Numbered from the stretch's first letter, positions 46,864 to 57,149 are shown. The stretch: 59,941 bases of DNA from Mycobacterium sp. 1554424.7 (GCF_001665295.1 NZ_LZSE01000137.1:1-59941); one strand, 5' to 3'. Notes: a model not told the origin generated them from the letters alone. Translations and numbers: made by a program.

Positions 46864-47739
46864 GTGAGTGTGCCCGCCCGGCCGGCGCCGCTGTTCGCCG
46901 ACATCGACGACGTCTCGCGGCGGTTGGCCGAGACCGGCTACCTGCCCGATACCGCAACCGCGACGGCCGTATTCCTGGCCGACCGGCTCGGCAAGCCGCT
47001 GCTGGTGGAGGGCCCCGCCGGGGTCGGCAAGACCGAGCTGGCCCGCGCCATCGCCCAGGCCACCGGCTCGGGCCTGGTGCGCCTCCAGTGCTACGAGGGC
47101 GTCGACGAGGCCCGCGCGCTCTACGAGTGGAACCACGCCAAGCAGATCCTGCGTATCCAGGCCGGGTCGGGCGACTGGGACCAGACCAAGGACGACGTGT
47201 TCAGCGAGGAGTTCCTGCTGCAGCGTCCGCTGCTGACCGCCATCCGCCGCACGGACCCGACGGTGCTGCTGATCGACGAGACCGACAAGGCCGACATCGA
47301 GATCGAGGGGCTGCTGCTCGAGGTGCTGTCCGACTTTGCGGTGACCGTCCCCGAACTGGGCACCATCACCGCCGAGCGGACACCGCTCGTGGTGCTGACC
47401 TCCAACGCCACCCGGGAGCTGTCCGAAGCGCTCAAGCGGCGCTGCCTGTTCCTGCACATCGACTTCCCGAGCCCCGATCTGGAGCGGCGCATCCTGCTGT
47501 CCCGGGTTCCCGACCTGCCCGCGCACCTGGCCGAGGAATTGGTCCGCATCATCGGCGTGCTGCGCGGAATGCAGCTGAAGAAGGTGCCGTCGATCGCCGA
47601 GACGATCGACTGGGGCCGCACCCTGCTCGCGCTGGGCCTGGACACCATCGACGACGCGGTGGTCGCCCAGACGCTCGGCGTGGTCCTCAAGCATCAATCC
47701 GACCAGCAACGCGCCGCCGGGGAATTGAGGCTGAACTAG
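46864..47739 (+). CDS. MoxR-type AAA+ ATPase
   Basis: 291 residues (Rv2426c homologue). Walker A EGPAGVGKTELARAIA, Walker B VLLIDETDKADIEIEG, sensor LTSNATRELSEALKRRCLF. MoxR ATPases act with VWA proteins as chaperone pairs that mature metal enzymes or envelope complexes. AGGAG about 10 nt before GTG 46864. The partner VWA gene begins immediately at the next base. Confidence 0.92.
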   Translation: MSVPARPAPLFADIDDVSRRLAETGYLPDTATATAVFLADRLGKPLLVEGPAGVGKTELARAIAQATGSGLVRLQCYEGVDEARALYEWNHAKQILRIQAGSGDWDQTKDDVFSEEFLLQRPLLTAIRRTDPTVLLIDETDKADIEIEGLLLEVLSDFAVTVPELGTITAERTPLVVLTSNATRELSEALKRRCLFLHIDFPSPDLERRILLSRVPDLPAHLAEELVRIIGVLRGMQLKKVPSIAETIDWGRTLLALGLDTIDDAVVAQTLGVVLKHQSDQQRAAGELRLN

Positions 47740-49185
47740 ATGGCCCCCCGCCGCGTCCGCCCCAGCCGTCCGCTCGCCCCCCACGGGCTGCCGGGACACC
47801 TGGTCGGTTTCGTGGAAGCGCTTCGCGCGCAGGGAATTTCGGTGGGGCCGTCGGAGACGGTGGACGCCGGGCGGGTGATGGCGACCCTGGGCCTGGCCGA
47901 TCGTGAGGTGCTGCGGGAGGGGATCGCCTGCGCGGTGCTGCGGCGCCCCGATCACCGCGAGACCTACGACGCCATGTTCGACCTGTGGTTTCCCGCGGCG
48001 CTGGGCGCACGCGCGGTGGTCACCGACGAAGGGGCCGTCGGCCCGCGGGACGACGCGCTGCCGCCCGACGACGTCGAGGCGATGCGCCAGATGCTGCTGG
48101 ACCTGCTGACCGAAAACCCCGAGTTGGCCGACATGGACGAACGCCTCGTCGCGATGATCGCCCGGATCGTCGAGGCCTACGGCAAGTACAGTTCCAGCCG
48201 CGGTCCGTCGTTCTCGTCGTATCAGGCGCTCAAGGCGATGGCGCTCGACGAATTGGAGGGCAAGCTGCTGGCGGGCCTGCTGGCGCCGTACGGTGACGAG
48301 CCCACGCCCACCCAGGAGCAGATCGCCAAAGCGCTGGCGGCCCAGCGGATCACGCAGCTGCGCAAGATGGTCGACGCCGAGACCAAGCGCCGCACCGCCG
48401 AGCAGCTCGGGCGCGACCACGTGCAGATGTACGGCATCCCACAGCTTTCCGAGAACGTCGAGTTCCTGCGCGCCTCCGGCGAACAGTTGCGCCAGATGCA
48501 ACGGGTGGTGGCGCCGCTGGCCCGCACCCTGGCGACCCGGCTGGCGGCGCGCCGGCGGCGCTCCCGGGCGGGGACCATCGACCTGCGCAAGACGCTGCGC
48601 AAGTCCATGTCCACCGGCGGAGTGCCGATCGACGTGGTGCTGGCCAAACCCCGCCCGGCACGGCCGGAACTCGTTGTGCTGTGCGACGTTTCGGGTTCGG
48701 TCGCCGGGTTCAGCCACTTCACCCTGCTGCTGGTGCACGCGCTGCGCCAGCAGTTCTCCCGGGTTCGCGTGTTCGCCTTCATCGACACGACCGACGAGGT
48801 GACCCACATGTTCGGGCCGGAAGCCGACCTGGCCGTGGCGATCCAGCGGATCACCCGGGAGGCCGGCGTGTACAGCCGCGACGGGCACTCGGACTACGGC
48901 AACGCGTTCGTCTCGTTTTTGCAGGCGCACCCGAACGCGCTGTCGCCGCGCAGTTCGCTGCTGGTGCTGGGCGACGGGCGCACCAACTACCGCGACCCGG
49001 CCATCGACGTGCTGGTCGACATGGTGACCGCCAGCCGGCACGCGCACTGGCTCAACCCCGAACCCAAGCACCTGTGGGGCAGCGGCGACTCGGCCGTGCC
49101 GCGCTACCAAGAGGTCATCACGATGCACGAGTGCCGGTCCGCCAAGCAGCTGGCCGCGGTGATCGACCAGCTGCTGCCGGTCTGA
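47740..49185 (+). CDS. VWA-domain protein, MoxR partner (CoxE-like)
   Basis: 481 residues (Rv2425c homologue). N-terminal helical region, then a C-terminal von Willebrand A domain with MIDAS LCDVSGSVAGFS (DxSxS), FAFIDTTDEVT, and LGDGRTNYRDP. No signal peptide or TM, so cytoplasmic. Abuts the MoxR stop with no gap: coupled chaperone pair. Substrate unknown. Confidence 0.9.
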   Translation: MAPRRVRPSRPLAPHGLPGHLVGFVEALRAQGISVGPSETVDAGRVMATLGLADREVLREGIACAVLRRPDHRETYDAMFDLWFPAALGARAVVTDEGAVGPRDDALPPDDVEAMRQMLLDLLTENPELADMDERLVAMIARIVEAYGKYSSSRGPSFSSYQALKAMALDELEGKLLAGLLAPYGDEPTPTQEQIAKALAAQRITQLRKMVDAETKRRTAEQLGRDHVQMYGIPQLSENVEFLRASGEQLRQMQRVVAPLARTLATRLAARRRRSRAGTIDLRKTLRKSMSTGGVPIDVVLAKPRPARPELVVLCDVSGSVAGFSHFTLLLVHALRQQFSRVRVFAFIDTTDEVTHMFGPEADLAVAIQRITREAGVYSRDGHSDYGNAFVSFLQAHPNALSPRSSLLVLGDGRTNYRDPAIDVLVDMVTASRHAHWLNPEPKHLWGSGDSAVPRYQEVITMHECRSAKQLAAVIDQLLPV

Positions 49186-49195
49186 GGCCGGGCCC

Positions 49196-50188
49196 TCAGC
49201 GCGTCTTCTGAAAGACCAGCCAGCGCATCTCGATCGGGCTCGATTCGCGGTCGACGGGGAACACGTCGTGGCCGCTGACCCAATCGGCGTACCAGCTCGT
49301 GGGGGGCCAGGCGCCCGGGGGCAAATGGGTTTCCTCGTAGTCGTGGACGGAGTCGTCGGCGATGAGTTCGAGCGGCAGGTCGGCGGCCGCGGTCGACAGC
49401 TCGTGCCGCGTGAAGATGGACGTGTACTCCTGCTGCGCGAATTCGCGCGCCGCCTGGTCAGGCCGGTAGGCGCCGCACGCCAGGAAGATGTTGAACACCA
49501 GGCGCCCACCGGGCACCAGGCAGCCGGCGGCCAGTTCGAACATGTTGCGCAACTGCCGCGCGGTGCGAAAGTCCGACACCACCTCGGACAGCACCATCAG
49601 CTGATAGTCCTGCCGCAGAACATCTTTGGCGGAGGACATGTCACGCTCGATGACGCGCACGCCGAGGGATTCTCGCTCGGAGTCCGCGCGAATCATGGCG
49701 GCGAACTTGGGCGTCATCTCCACCACGTCGACGGGGTGCCCGCGGCGGGCCAACGCGAGCGCGTTGCGCCCGGTGCCCGCGCCGATTTCGAGGATGCGAT
49801 GGGCGGCCGGGTCGTCCGCTTGGTTGGCCAGCGCCCAGACGCGGGCGTCGGGTTCGCTGCCGAAAAGCGGCGGCTCGCGGGTGCTTATCCAGTTTTCGTA
49901 GGCCTCCGACAGGGTGAACCAGCGGGCGCTGATCTGGTAGTGCAGCGTCGGGCCGATGGGGGCGTTGTAGGAGATGACGACATTCGAGCGCGGCGAGGCC
50001 GAGTATGCCTCGGTCAGCTGGGTTTCGAGCACCGCTCGGAGGTGGCCGAGTTCCTCGTCGGAGAACTTCCTGCCCACCCCGGCGAAGACGTTGGCGCACA
50101 TCGTCACGTACTCGTCGAGCATGCTGGGCACGGCCGGCAGCGAGATCTCGCCCGTGACCACCGACCGGGTGTAGAAGCGCTGGGTCAT
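49196..50188 (-). CDS. Class I SAM-dependent methyltransferase
   Basis: About 330 residues from ATG 50188 (frame open to 50242). SAM site [31 protein letters not shown], acidic loop VLSEVVSDF, and [13 protein letters not shown] strand. N-terminal ~110 residues form a helical extension ([16 protein letters not shown]...[26 protein letters not shown]). Substrate unknown. Divergent from nadD; convergent to the VWA gene, 10 nt between stops. Confidence 0.85.
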   Translation of the reverse strand: MTQRFYTRSVVTGEISLPAVPSMLDEYVTMCANVFAGVGRKFSDEELGHLRAVLETQLTEAYSASPRSNVVISYNAPIGPTLHYQISARWFTLSEAYENWISTREPPLFGSEPDARVWALANQADDPAAHRILEIGAGTGRNALALARRGHPVDVVEMTPKFAAMIRADSERESLGVRVIERDMSSAKDVLRQDYQLMVLSEVVSDFRTARQLRNMFELAAGCLVPGGRLVFNIFLACGAYRPDQAAREFAQQEYTSIFTRHELSTAAADLPLELIADDSVHDYEETHLPPGAWPPTSWYADWVSGHDVFPVDRESSPIEMRWLVFQKTR

Positions 50189-50292
50189 GGAGCTCTTGAG
50201 CGATGACTCGGGGTCGGCCGCTCCGAGCGGCAGATCGTCCACAGACTCCTTCTACACGACGGTGGGTGCCGCGGGAATATGTAATGCGTCTG

Positions 50293-50337
50293 AGCTGGCA
50301 AATCGGGCCCGCGCCGCGGCTCAAGTAAGCTGGCAAA
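50293..50337 (+). repeat. Direct repeat AGCTGGCAAA before nadD
   Basis: AGCTGGCAAA at 50293-50302 and again at 50328-50337, 35 nt apart; the second overlaps the TAAGCT -10 (50326-50331). Could be a regulator site or chance. Confidence 0.4.
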
Positions 50338-50339
50338 CC

Positions 50340-50999
50340 GTGCAAAAGCAGCTTCGCCGGCTCGGGGTGATGGGCGGGACGTTCGATCCCATCCATTACG
50401 GCCACCTGGTGGCCGCCAGCGAGGTCGCCGACCTGTTCGACCTGGACCAGGTGGTCTTCGTGCCCAGCGGGCAGCCCTGGCAGAAGAGCCGGCACGTCTC
50501 GGCCGCCGAGGACCGGTATCTGATGACGGTGATCGCCACCGCGTCCAACCCGCGGTTTTCGGTGAGCCGGGTCGACATCGACCGCGCCGGTCCCACTTAC
50601 ACCCGGGACACGCTTCGGGACCTGCACTCGCTGAACCCCGACTCGCAGTTGTACTTCATCACGGGGGCGGACGCGCTCGAGTCGATCCTGTCGTGGCAGG
50701 GCTGGGAGGAGCTGTTCGGCCTGGCGCGCTTCATCGGCGTCAGCCGACCCGGATATGAGCTGCGCCGCGAGCACGTCACCGGCGTGCTGGGCGAGCTGAC
50801 CGAGGACGCCCTCACACTCGTCGAGGTCCCGGCGCTGGCCATCTCGTCGACCGATTGCCGCCGTCGGGCCGAGGAGGGCCGCCCGCTGTGGTACCTGATG
50901 CCCGACGGTGTGGTGCAGTACGTTTCCAAGCGCCGGCTCTACCGCGCGAACGAAAGCTCCACGCGCCCAACGACCTTCGCGGCGGGTAACAACACATGA
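50340..50999 (+). CDS. nadD: Nicotinate-mononucleotide adenylyltransferase
   Basis: Makes deamido-NAD from NaMN and ATP; 219 residues. [21 protein letters not shown] contains the HxGH nucleotidyl-transfer motif; C-terminal [10 protein letters not shown] matches the (I/S)SSTxxR motif. GTG 50340 chosen: TAAGCT lies 8 nt upstream (leaderless) and the homologous protein starts at LRRLGVMGG; the longer frame from 50187 is not homologous. Product is the NadE substrate. Stop overlaps rsfS. Confidence 0.95.
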   Translation: MQKQLRRLGVMGGTFDPIHYGHLVAASEVADLFDLDQVVFVPSGQPWQKSRHVSAAEDRYLMTVIATASNPRFSVSRVDIDRAGPTYTRDTLRDLHSLNPDSQLYFITGADALESILSWQGWEELFGLARFIGVSRPGYELRREHVTGVLGELTEDALTLVEVPALAISSTDCRRRAEEGRPLWYLMPDGVVQYVSKRRLYRANESSTRPTTFAAGNNT

Positions 51000-51412
51000 C
51001 CGCAACCCGGGAAGCCATCGACATGGCGACCGTGGCGGCCCGCGCGGCCGCCTCGAAACTGGCCGACGACGTGATCGTCATCGACGTCTCGGGCCAGCTG
51101 GTGATCACGGACTGCTTCGTCATCGCCTCGGCGTCCAACGAGCGGCAGGTCAACGCGATCGTCGACGAGGTCGAGGAGAAAATGCGCAAGGCCGGCTACC
51201 GCCCGGCGCGGCGTGAGGGTGCCCGGGAAGGGCGCTGGACGCTGCTCGATTACCGCGACATCGTCGTGCACATCCAGCATCAGGACGACCGCAATTTCTA
51301 TGCGCTGGACCGGCTGTGGGGCGACTGCCCGGTGCTGCCGGTGGATCTGGACGAACGGGGCGAGGACCCAGACGATTCAGCCGATGCAGACGACGCGGCG
51401 AGCGCGCGATGA
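50996..51412 (+). CDS. rsfS: Ribosome silencing factor RsfS
   Basis: 138 residues. Binds L14 and blocks subunit joining in poor nutrition. Conserved [35 protein letters not shown] and [30 protein letters not shown]; acidic tail. ATGA overlaps at both ends: part of a coupled nadD-rsfS-gpgP run. Confidence 0.96.
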   Translation: MTATREAIDMATVAARAAASKLADDVIVIDVSGQLVITDCFVIASASNERQVNAIVDEVEEKMRKAGYRPARREGAREGRWTLLDYRDIVVHIQHQDDRNFYALDRLWGDCPVLPVDLDERGEDPDDSADADDAASAR

Positions 51413-52083
51413 GGGTCAGACGCCTGGTGATGCTGCGGCACGGCCAGACCGACTTCAATGCGGGCAGCCGGATGCAGGGACAGCTGGACTCCGCGCTCAC
51501 CGAACTCGGTCGCGCCCAGGCGGTCGCCGCCGCCGAAGTGCTGGGCAAGCTGCCGCCGTTGCTGATCGTTTCGTCGGACCTGCATCGCGCCTACGACACC
51601 GCGGTCACGCTCGGGGAGCGAACCGGGTTGACGGTCCGGGTGGACGCCCGGTTGCGCGAGACCCATTTGGGCGACTGGCAGGGCCTGACGCACACCGAGG
51701 TCGACGCGCAGGCCCCCGGCGCGCGGCTGGCCTGGCGCGACGACGCCAGGTGGGCGCCGCACGGGGGGGAAAGCAGGGTCGACGTCGCCGCGCGAAGCGC
51801 GCCGGTGGTCGCCGAGCTGGTGGCCGGCGAGCCGGAATGGGGTGACCCCGACGGGCCGGACCGACCCGTTGTGCTGGTGGCGCACGGGGGTCTGATCGCC
51901 GCCCTGTCCGCGGCATTGCTCAAGCTGCCGGTCGACAACTGGCCGGTTCTGGGCGGCATGGGCAACGCCAGCTGGGTGCAGTTGTCCGGCCACTCCGACG
52001 ACGGCGGCGCCGATCTCGAAGCCATCCGCTGGCGCCTCGATGTGTGGAACGCTTCTGCGCAGGTTGCCAACGATGTCCTCTGA
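51409..52083 (+). CDS. gpgP: Glucosyl-3-phosphoglycerate phosphatase
   Basis: Histidine phosphatase of the phosphoglycerate-mutase family, 224 residues; homologue of Rv2419c, the second enzyme of methylglucose lipopolysaccharide (MGLP) synthesis. RHG motif [22 protein letters not shown] with the catalytic Glu, and second His in [14 protein letters not shown] 51409 overlaps the rsfS stop (ATGA). The octT start lies inside its 3' end. Confidence 0.92.
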   Translation: MRVRRLVMLRHGQTDFNAGSRMQGQLDSALTELGRAQAVAAAEVLGKLPPLLIVSSDLHRAYDTAVTLGERTGLTVRVDARLRETHLGDWQGLTHTEVDAQAPGARLAWRDDARWAPHGGESRVDVAARSAPVVAELVAGEPEWGDPDGPDRPVVLVAHGGLIAALSAALLKLPVDNWPVLGGMGNASWVQLSGHSDDGGADLEAIRWRLDVWNASAQVANDVL

Positions 52084-52813
52084 GCAGCCCAGGCCCACCC
52101 TGCTGGTGTTCGCCGATTCGCTTTCCTATTACGGGCCCACCGGTGGCCTGCCCGCCGACGATCCGCGTATCTGGCCCAATATCGTTGCCACCCAACTGGG
52201 TTGGGACGTGGAGCTGATCGGGCGCATCGGCTGGACCTGCCGCGACGTGTGGTGGGCGGCGACGCAGGATCCGCGGGCGTGGGCGGCGCTGCCGCGGGCG
52301 GGCGCGGTGATCTTCGCGACCGGGGGGATGGATTCGCTGCCGTCAGTGTTGCCTACCGCGGTGCGCGAGCTGATCCGTTATGTGCGGCCGCCGTGGCTGC
52401 GGCGCTGGGCGCGCGACGGCTACGCGTGGCTGCAGCCCCGGCTCTCGCCGGTCGCCCGTTCGGCCTTGCCGCCGCACCTGAGCGCCGAATACCTCGAACA
52501 GACTCGCGGCGCAATCGATTTCAACCGCCCCGGCATTCCGATCGTGGCGTCGCTGCCGTCGGTGCACATCGCCGAGACGTACGGCAAGGCCCACCACGGC
52601 CGCGCCGGCACGGTGGCCGCGATCACCGAATGGGCGCAGCGACACGACGTTCCGCTGGTGGATCTCAAAGCCGCCGTGGCCGAACAGGTCATGAGCGGGC
52701 GCGGCAACCCCGACGGCATCCACTGGAATTTCGAAGCCCACCAGGCGGTCGCGGAACTGATGCTCAAGGCACTGGCCGAAGCCGGTGTACAGAGCGAGAA
52801 ACCGCGCGGGTAG
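52073..52813 (+). CDS. octT: Diglucosylglycerate octanoyltransferase
   Basis: 246 residues, homologue of Rv2418c (OctT), which octanoylates the MGLP primer. SGNH-hydrolase-like fold: N-terminal [12 protein letters not shown] (GDS-type block with the nucleophile Ser) and C-terminal [10 protein letters not shown] with the Asp-His pair. ATG 52073 is 11 nt inside gpgP in another frame, so translation is coupled. Acts on the gpgP pathway product. Confidence 0.88.
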   Translation: MSSEQPRPTLLVFADSLSYYGPTGGLPADDPRIWPNIVATQLGWDVELIGRIGWTCRDVWWAATQDPRAWAALPRAGAVIFATGGMDSLPSVLPTAVRELIRYVRPPWLRRWARDGYAWLQPRLSPVARSALPPHLSAEYLEQTRGAIDFNRPGIPIVASLPSVHIAETYGKAHHGRAGTVAAITEWAQRHDVPLVDLKAAVAEQVMSGRGNPDGIHWNFEAHQAVAELMLKALAEAGVQSEKPRG

Positions 52814-52817
52814 CGCT

Positions 52818-53654
52818 ATGGCTGTCGTGGTGGTGACCGATGCGTCGTCGCGGCTGCCCGCCGATCTGCTCGAAAAGTGGTCCATCCGCGTGGTTCCGTT
52901 GCACATCCTGCTCGACGGCCGCGACTTGCGCGACGGCGTGGACGACATCCCCGACGAGATCTACCGGCAGCACGCGACCACCGCGGCGGCCACCCCGGCC
53001 GAACTGGCCGACGCCTACCAGCAGGCGCTGGCGGACAGCGGCGGTGACGGCGTGGTGGCGGTGCACCTGTCCTCGGCGCTGTCCGGAACCTGCGGCGCGG
53101 CCCAACGGACCGCGGCCGACCTCGACCCGAACGTGCGCGTCGTCGACTCGCGGTCGGCCGCGATGGGCACCGGGTTCGTGGCACTGGCCGCCGCGCGGGC
53201 GGCTGCCGATGGCGCCGACCTGGACGCCGTCGCGGGCGCCGCGACTTCGGCCGTGTCGCGCGGCCACGCGTTCGTGGTGGTGCACCGGCTGGACAACCTG
53301 CGGCGCAGCGGGCGGATCGGCGGGGCTAAGGCGTGGCTGGGGACCGCGCTGGCGCTCAAGCCGCTGTTGCGCATCGACGACGGCAAACTCGTTCTGGCGC
53401 AACGGGTCCGGACCGTGACCCACGCGACCGCGGCGATGATCGACCGGGTCTGCGAGGTCGTCGGCGACGCGCCCGCGGCCCTGGCGGTGCACCATGTGGC
53501 CAACCCGGACGGCGCGAACGAGGTCGCGGCCGCACTCGCGCAGCGGCTGCCGGCGTGCGAGCCGGCGATTGTCAGCCCGTTGGGGCCGGTGCTCGGCCTG
53601 CATGTCGGCCCGGGGGCCGTCGCGGTGTGCCTGGACTTAGGCCCTGGCGGCTGA
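52818..53654 (+). CDS. DegV family fatty-acid-binding protein
   Basis: 278 residues (Rv2417c homologue). DegV fold: VVVTDASSRLPADLLEK, PLHILLDGRDLRDGVDD, HLSSALSGTCGAA, DSRSAAMGTGF, and C-terminal HVGPGAVAV. Binds a single fatty acid; in other bacteria the family (FakB) presents acids to a kinase, and no FakA is seen here. Four bases after octT. Its last 18 nt overlap the convergent mmpL gene; in M. tuberculosis eis follows instead. Confidence 0.92.
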   Translation: MAVVVVTDASSRLPADLLEKWSIRVVPLHILLDGRDLRDGVDDIPDEIYRQHATTAAATPAELADAYQQALADSGGDGVVAVHLSSALSGTCGAAQRTAADLDPNVRVVDSRSAAMGTGFVALAAARAAADGADLDAVAGAATSAVSRGHAFVVVHRLDNLRRSGRIGGAKAWLGTALALKPLLRIDDGKLVLAQRVRTVTHATAAMIDRVCEVVGDAPAALAVHHVANPDGANEVAAALAQRLPACEPAIVSPLGPVLGLHVGPGAVAVCLDLGPGG

Positions 53655-56573
53655 CGCGACCGGCGCCGTGACGGCGCGGGGACGACCGTAGTCACCGCGC
53701 GGGTGGACGACGAGCGGCCACCAGAACCACCGCCCCAGCAGGGTGGCGATCGACGGCATCAGCAGCGTGCGCACGATCAGGGTGTCGAGCAGCAGGCCGA
53801 TGCATACCGTGGATCCGAACTGCCCGAGCACGCGCAGCTCGCTGCCGAGCATCGCCGCCATGGTGAAGGCGAACACCAGACCCGCGGCCGTCACCACCCC
53901 GCCAGTGCCGGCCATCGAGCGGATGATCCCCGTCTTGAGCCCGTGGTGGATTTCCTCTTTGAACCGCGACACCAGCAGCAGGTTGTAGTCGGATCCGACC
54001 GCCAGCAGGATGATGACCGACAGCGCCATCACGATCCAGTGGATTCTGATGCCGAACAGGTCCTGCCAAATCAGCACCGACAGCCCGAATGACGCGGCGA
54101 TCGAACTGGCCGCGGTGCCGACGATCACCAGCGCGGCTACCACGCTCCGGGTGAGCAGCAGCATGATCATGAAGATCAGCGTCAGGGCCGACACCACGGC
54201 GATCATCAGATCGTATTTCTCGCCGTCGGCCATGTCCCGGAACGTCGCGGCGGTTCCGCCGAGATACACCCGGGCATCCGAGAGCGAGGACTGTTTCAAC
54301 GCCTCCTGCGCGGCGGTGCGTTCGGCGTCGACCCGTGCGATGCCCTCAGGACTCATCGGATCGCCCTGATGGGTGATGAAGAACCGGGCCGACTTGCCGT
54401 CCGGCGACAGGAACATGCGAAGCCCGGTCTGGAAATCGGGGTTGTCGAAGGCCTCCGGCGGCAGGTAGAAGAAGTCGTCGTTCTTGGACTGATCGAAGCT
54501 TTGCCCCATCACGATGGCGGTGTTGCTCATCGCCTCCATCTGATCGATCATCGCCTTGAACGTCTGGTAGAGCGTCAGCGTGATGCCCCTGGTGTTCTTC
54601 AGGGTCGAGATCAGTACGGGGAATAGCGCATTCAGGTCGTGGGTGGCCTTGGCCGTGTGGTTGATGTCGGCCGAAAGGTAGTGGAACTGCTCGGCGAGCT
54701 GGTCGAAGCCGTCCAACGTGTCGAAGAGGGACCGTATGCCGATGCACAACGGGATGTCGTAGCAGTGCCTCTCCCAGTAGAAGTAGGTGCGCATCGGCCG
54801 GAAGGTGTCGTCGAAATCCGCGACGTGGTCGCGCAACTTGTCGGTGATCTGCGACGTCACCTCGGTGGTCTTGGCGCTGTCGTCGGCGGCGTTGGCCAGG
54901 TCCAGCGACACCTCGTACTGGCGTTGCGTGGTGTCGATCTGGGTCTGCAGATCGTCGGCCATCCTCAGGATGTCGGCAATGCGGTCCTTGAGGAAGCTCA
55001 TGTTCTGCATCGTCGTCTGGCTCTGGATGCTGTTCTGGAATGGAATCGAGCTGTGCTGGATCGGGATTCCCAGCGGCCGGGTGATGTCCTGGACCATGGC
55101 GATGCCTGGCGTGCGCATCTCGTTTTTCGCCACCCGGTCCAACACCAGCATGTCGGCCGGGTTTCGCATGTCGTGGTCGGACTCGACCATCAACAGGTCG
55201 GGGTTCATTCGTGCCTCGGAGAAATGCCGGTTCGCCGCTTCCTGCCCTTGGTTGGACGGCGCTGACAACGGCAGGTAGTGGCGGTCGTTGTAGCTCGTGT
55301 GGAAGCTGGGCAGGGCGATCATGCCGACGAGCACCACCGCGGCACTGACGGTCAAAATCGGTGCGGGCCAACGCACTACCGCGGTGCCCACCCGCCGCCA
55401 CAGCCGGCCACGCTTGGCCTGCTTTTCGAACAGGTGGAAGCGACTGCCGGCGAAGACGACCGCGGGGCCCAGCGTGAGCCCGGCCGCGACCACCACCAGC
55501 ATGCCGATCGCCACGGGCGCGCCCATGGTGTTGAACCAGGGCAACCGCGAAAAACTCAGGCAATAGGTCGCCCCGGCGATCGTCAGGCCGGAGCCCAAGA
55601 CGACGGGAGCGACGCCCTTGAATGTGGTGTAGTACGCGCTTTCTCGATCCTCGCCGGCGGCGAGTGCTTCTTGGTAGCGGCCGACGAGGAAGATGCCGTA
55701 GTCGGTCCCGGCGGCGATCGCGAGCATGGTGAGGATGTTCGCCGCGAAGGTGGTGAGCCCGAAGGCGTTGTGATAGGCCAGAACCGCGACGACCCCCCGC
55801 GCACACGCCAGCGCGACGAAGGTCATGAACAGCTGGAGCAGCGTGGTGACGATGGACCGGTAGACCAGCAGCAGCATGATCGCGATGGCGCCCAGCGTGA
55901 ACAGGGTTATCTTGGCCAGGCTGGCGTTGCCGATGATGTGCATGTCGTCGGACAGCGCGGCGGGACCCGTGACGTAGGCCTTCACGCCGGGTGGCGCCTT
56001 GTTCTCGTCGATCACCTTGCGGACCGCGTCCACGGACTCGTTGGCCAGCGTGGTGCCCTGATTACCGGCGAGATTTATCTGCACATAGGCGGCCTTGGCG
56101 TCGGCGCTCTGAGCGCCCGCCGCCGTCAGCCGGTCACCCCAGAAGTCCTGGATGTGCTGGATGTGCTTGGAGTCCTGGCGTAGTTGCCGAATCAGCTTGT
56201 CGTAGTACTGGTGCGCGTCGGGGCCGAGGGGTTGCTGGCCCTCCAGGACGATCATCACCGTGCTGTTGGAATCGAATTCGTGGAAGTTGTGGCCCATCCG
56301 CAGCATCGCCTTCATCGACGGCGCGTCCAGCGGCGCCATCGGCGCCGAGTGCGCCTCGCCGACTTTTTCCAGCGTGGGAACGATGACGTTCACGAGCACC
56401 GTGACGAACACCCACGCCAGGATGATCGGTATCGCGAAGATGCGGATCGCGTGGGGAAGGTATGGGCGGTGGCCGCGATCCGCCATGCTGGGCCTGGTGG
56501 TCCTGATGGGGCCGGTGGCTTCCTCGTCTCCGGCGCTTCTGGCGCCGGAATCGGCCTTGTCGATGTCGGTCAT
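53637..56573 (-). CDS. MmpL family RND lipid transporter
   Basis: 978 residues. Two repeats of helix bundles and a large periplasmic loop (about 430-750, coiled-coil rich: DDLQTQIDTTQRQYEVSL). Proton-relay Asp-Tyr pairs are present in both halves (AGTDYGIFLVGRY and VGSDYNLLLVSRF). Overall pattern fits the MmpL2/4/5 group that pairs with MmpS and exports siderophores or glycopeptidolipids. ATG overlaps the mmpS stop by 4 nt. Substrate unknown; the FAAL gene upstream suggests a lipid. Confidence 0.94.
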   Translation of the reverse strand: MTDIDKADSGARSAGDEEATGPIRTTRPSMADRGHRPYLPHAIRIFAIPIILAWVFVTVLVNVIVPTLEKVGEAHSAPMAPLDAPSMKAMLRMGHNFHEFDSNSTVMIVLEGQQPLGPDAHQYYDKLIRQLRQDSKHIQHIQDFWGDRLTAAGAQSADAKAAYVQINLAGNQGTTLANESVDAVRKVIDENKAPPGVKAYVTGPAALSDDMHIIGNASLAKITLFTLGAIAIMLLLVYRSIVTTLLQLFMTFVALACARGVVAVLAYHNAFGLTTFAANILTMLAIAAGTDYGIFLVGRYQEALAAGEDRESAYYTTFKGVAPVVLGSGLTIAGATYCLSFSRLPWFNTMGAPVAIGMLVVVAAGLTLGPAVVFAGSRFHLFEKQAKRGRLWRRVGTAVVRWPAPILTVSAAVVLVGMIALPSFHTSYNDRHYLPLSAPSNQGQEAANRHFSEARMNPDLLMVESDHDMRNPADMLVLDRVAKNEMRTPGIAMVQDITRPLGIPIQHSSIPFQNSIQSQTTMQNMSFLKDRIADILRMADDLQTQIDTTQRQYEVSLDLANAADDSAKTTEVTSQITDKLRDHVADFDDTFRPMRTYFYWERHCYDIPLCIGIRSLFDTLDGFDQLAEQFHYLSADINHTAKATHDLNALFPVLISTLKNTRGITLTLYQTFKAMIDQMEAMSNTAIVMGQSFDQSKNDDFFYLPPEAFDNPDFQTGLRMFLSPDGKSARFFITHQGDPMSPEGIARVDAERTAAQEALKQSSLSDARVYLGGTAATFRDMADGEKYDLMIAVVSALTLIFMIMLLLTRSVVAALVIVGTAASSIAASFGLSVLIWQDLFGIRIHWIVMALSVIILLAVGSDYNLLLVSRFKEEIHHGLKTGIIRSMAGTGGVVTAAGLVFAFTMAAMLGSELRVLGQFGSTVCIGLLLDTLIVRTLLMPSIATLLGRWFWWPLVVHPRGDYGRPRAVTAPVASAARA

Positions 56574-57007
56574 GCGGACTTCACCAGGCAGAAGGTCTGG
56601 GCGTTATGGCCGTCGGAATTCTGGTTGTCGCGGACGACGCCGTCCACGGTGATCTTGCAGCTGATTCGGCTGCCGTCGCTTTGCGCCATGATGTTGGCGC
56701 TCACGGAGGGAAGCGTGGTGGAGATCGTGGTCGACCAGGGCAGCGGGGCGTTGTTGATCTGGTGGGTGTTGGCGTTCTCGTCCCAGTAGTTGATGTTCGC
56801 GGTGGATCCCGGCGGGCCGGAGATGTCGTAGACCACCACCTTCGGATTGAACTGCACGATCTCGATCCCCTTGCCCGCGTTCGCATTGAGGTCCTGGGAC
56901 CCGAAAATTTTGTGCAGCCGTGACACCACCAAGGTCGAGACGGCGAGCACGACCACCAACAGCAGAGGAATCCACGCTCGCCTGAGCGCCCGGGTTAGGG
57001 CCTTCAC
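56570..57007 (-). CDS. MmpS family accessory protein
   Basis: 145 residues. One N-terminal membrane anchor (RAWIPLLLVVVLAVSTLVVS), then a beta-rich periplasmic domain (KVVVYDISGPPGSTANINYWDEN, ISCKITVDGVVRDNQ, FCLVKSA with two Cys). Partners the cognate MmpL, here translationally coupled. GTG start with GAAGGCGG upstream. Confidence 0.93.
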   Translation of the reverse strand: MKALTRALRRAWIPLLLVVVLAVSTLVVSRLHKIFGSQDLNANAGKGIEIVQFNPKVVVYDISGPPGSTANINYWDENANTHQINNAPLPWSTTISTTLPSVSANIMAQSDGSRISCKITVDGVVRDNQNSDGHNAQTFCLVKSA

Positions 57008-57071
57008 CTGTGACCGCCTTCCGCTCGCCCCTGCGGAGCACCGCCGTCGACAACGCCGCTTGCCGATACAT

Positions 57072-57098
57072 TGCTCAGCTAAGCATCGTAAACCTTAG
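57072..57098 (-). promoter_or_regulatory. Overlapping inverted repeats upstream of mmpS
   Basis: TGCTCAGCTAAGCA (57072-57085) is a palindrome with one mismatched pair; it overlaps CTAAG...CTTAG (57079-57098). Located 65-91 nt before the mmpS GTG in AT-richer sequence; a likely operator for a repressor not encoded in the window. Confidence 0.5.
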
Positions 57099-57149
57099 TG
57101 CACGGAACCGTTCCTCCCGGGGCGGGCTTTGTGACGGCCGGCACCTGGG

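Noticed and set aside
46693-49509. 938-aa minus-strand open frame over proA, MoxR and VWA genes
   Set aside because: Antisense to three well-supported genes, His/Gln/Arg-rich nonsense-like sequence typical of high-GC shadows.
57079-57098. IdeR iron box before mmpS
   Set aside because: CTAAG...CTTAG symmetry is present, but the TTAGGTTAGGCTAACCTAA pattern is not met.
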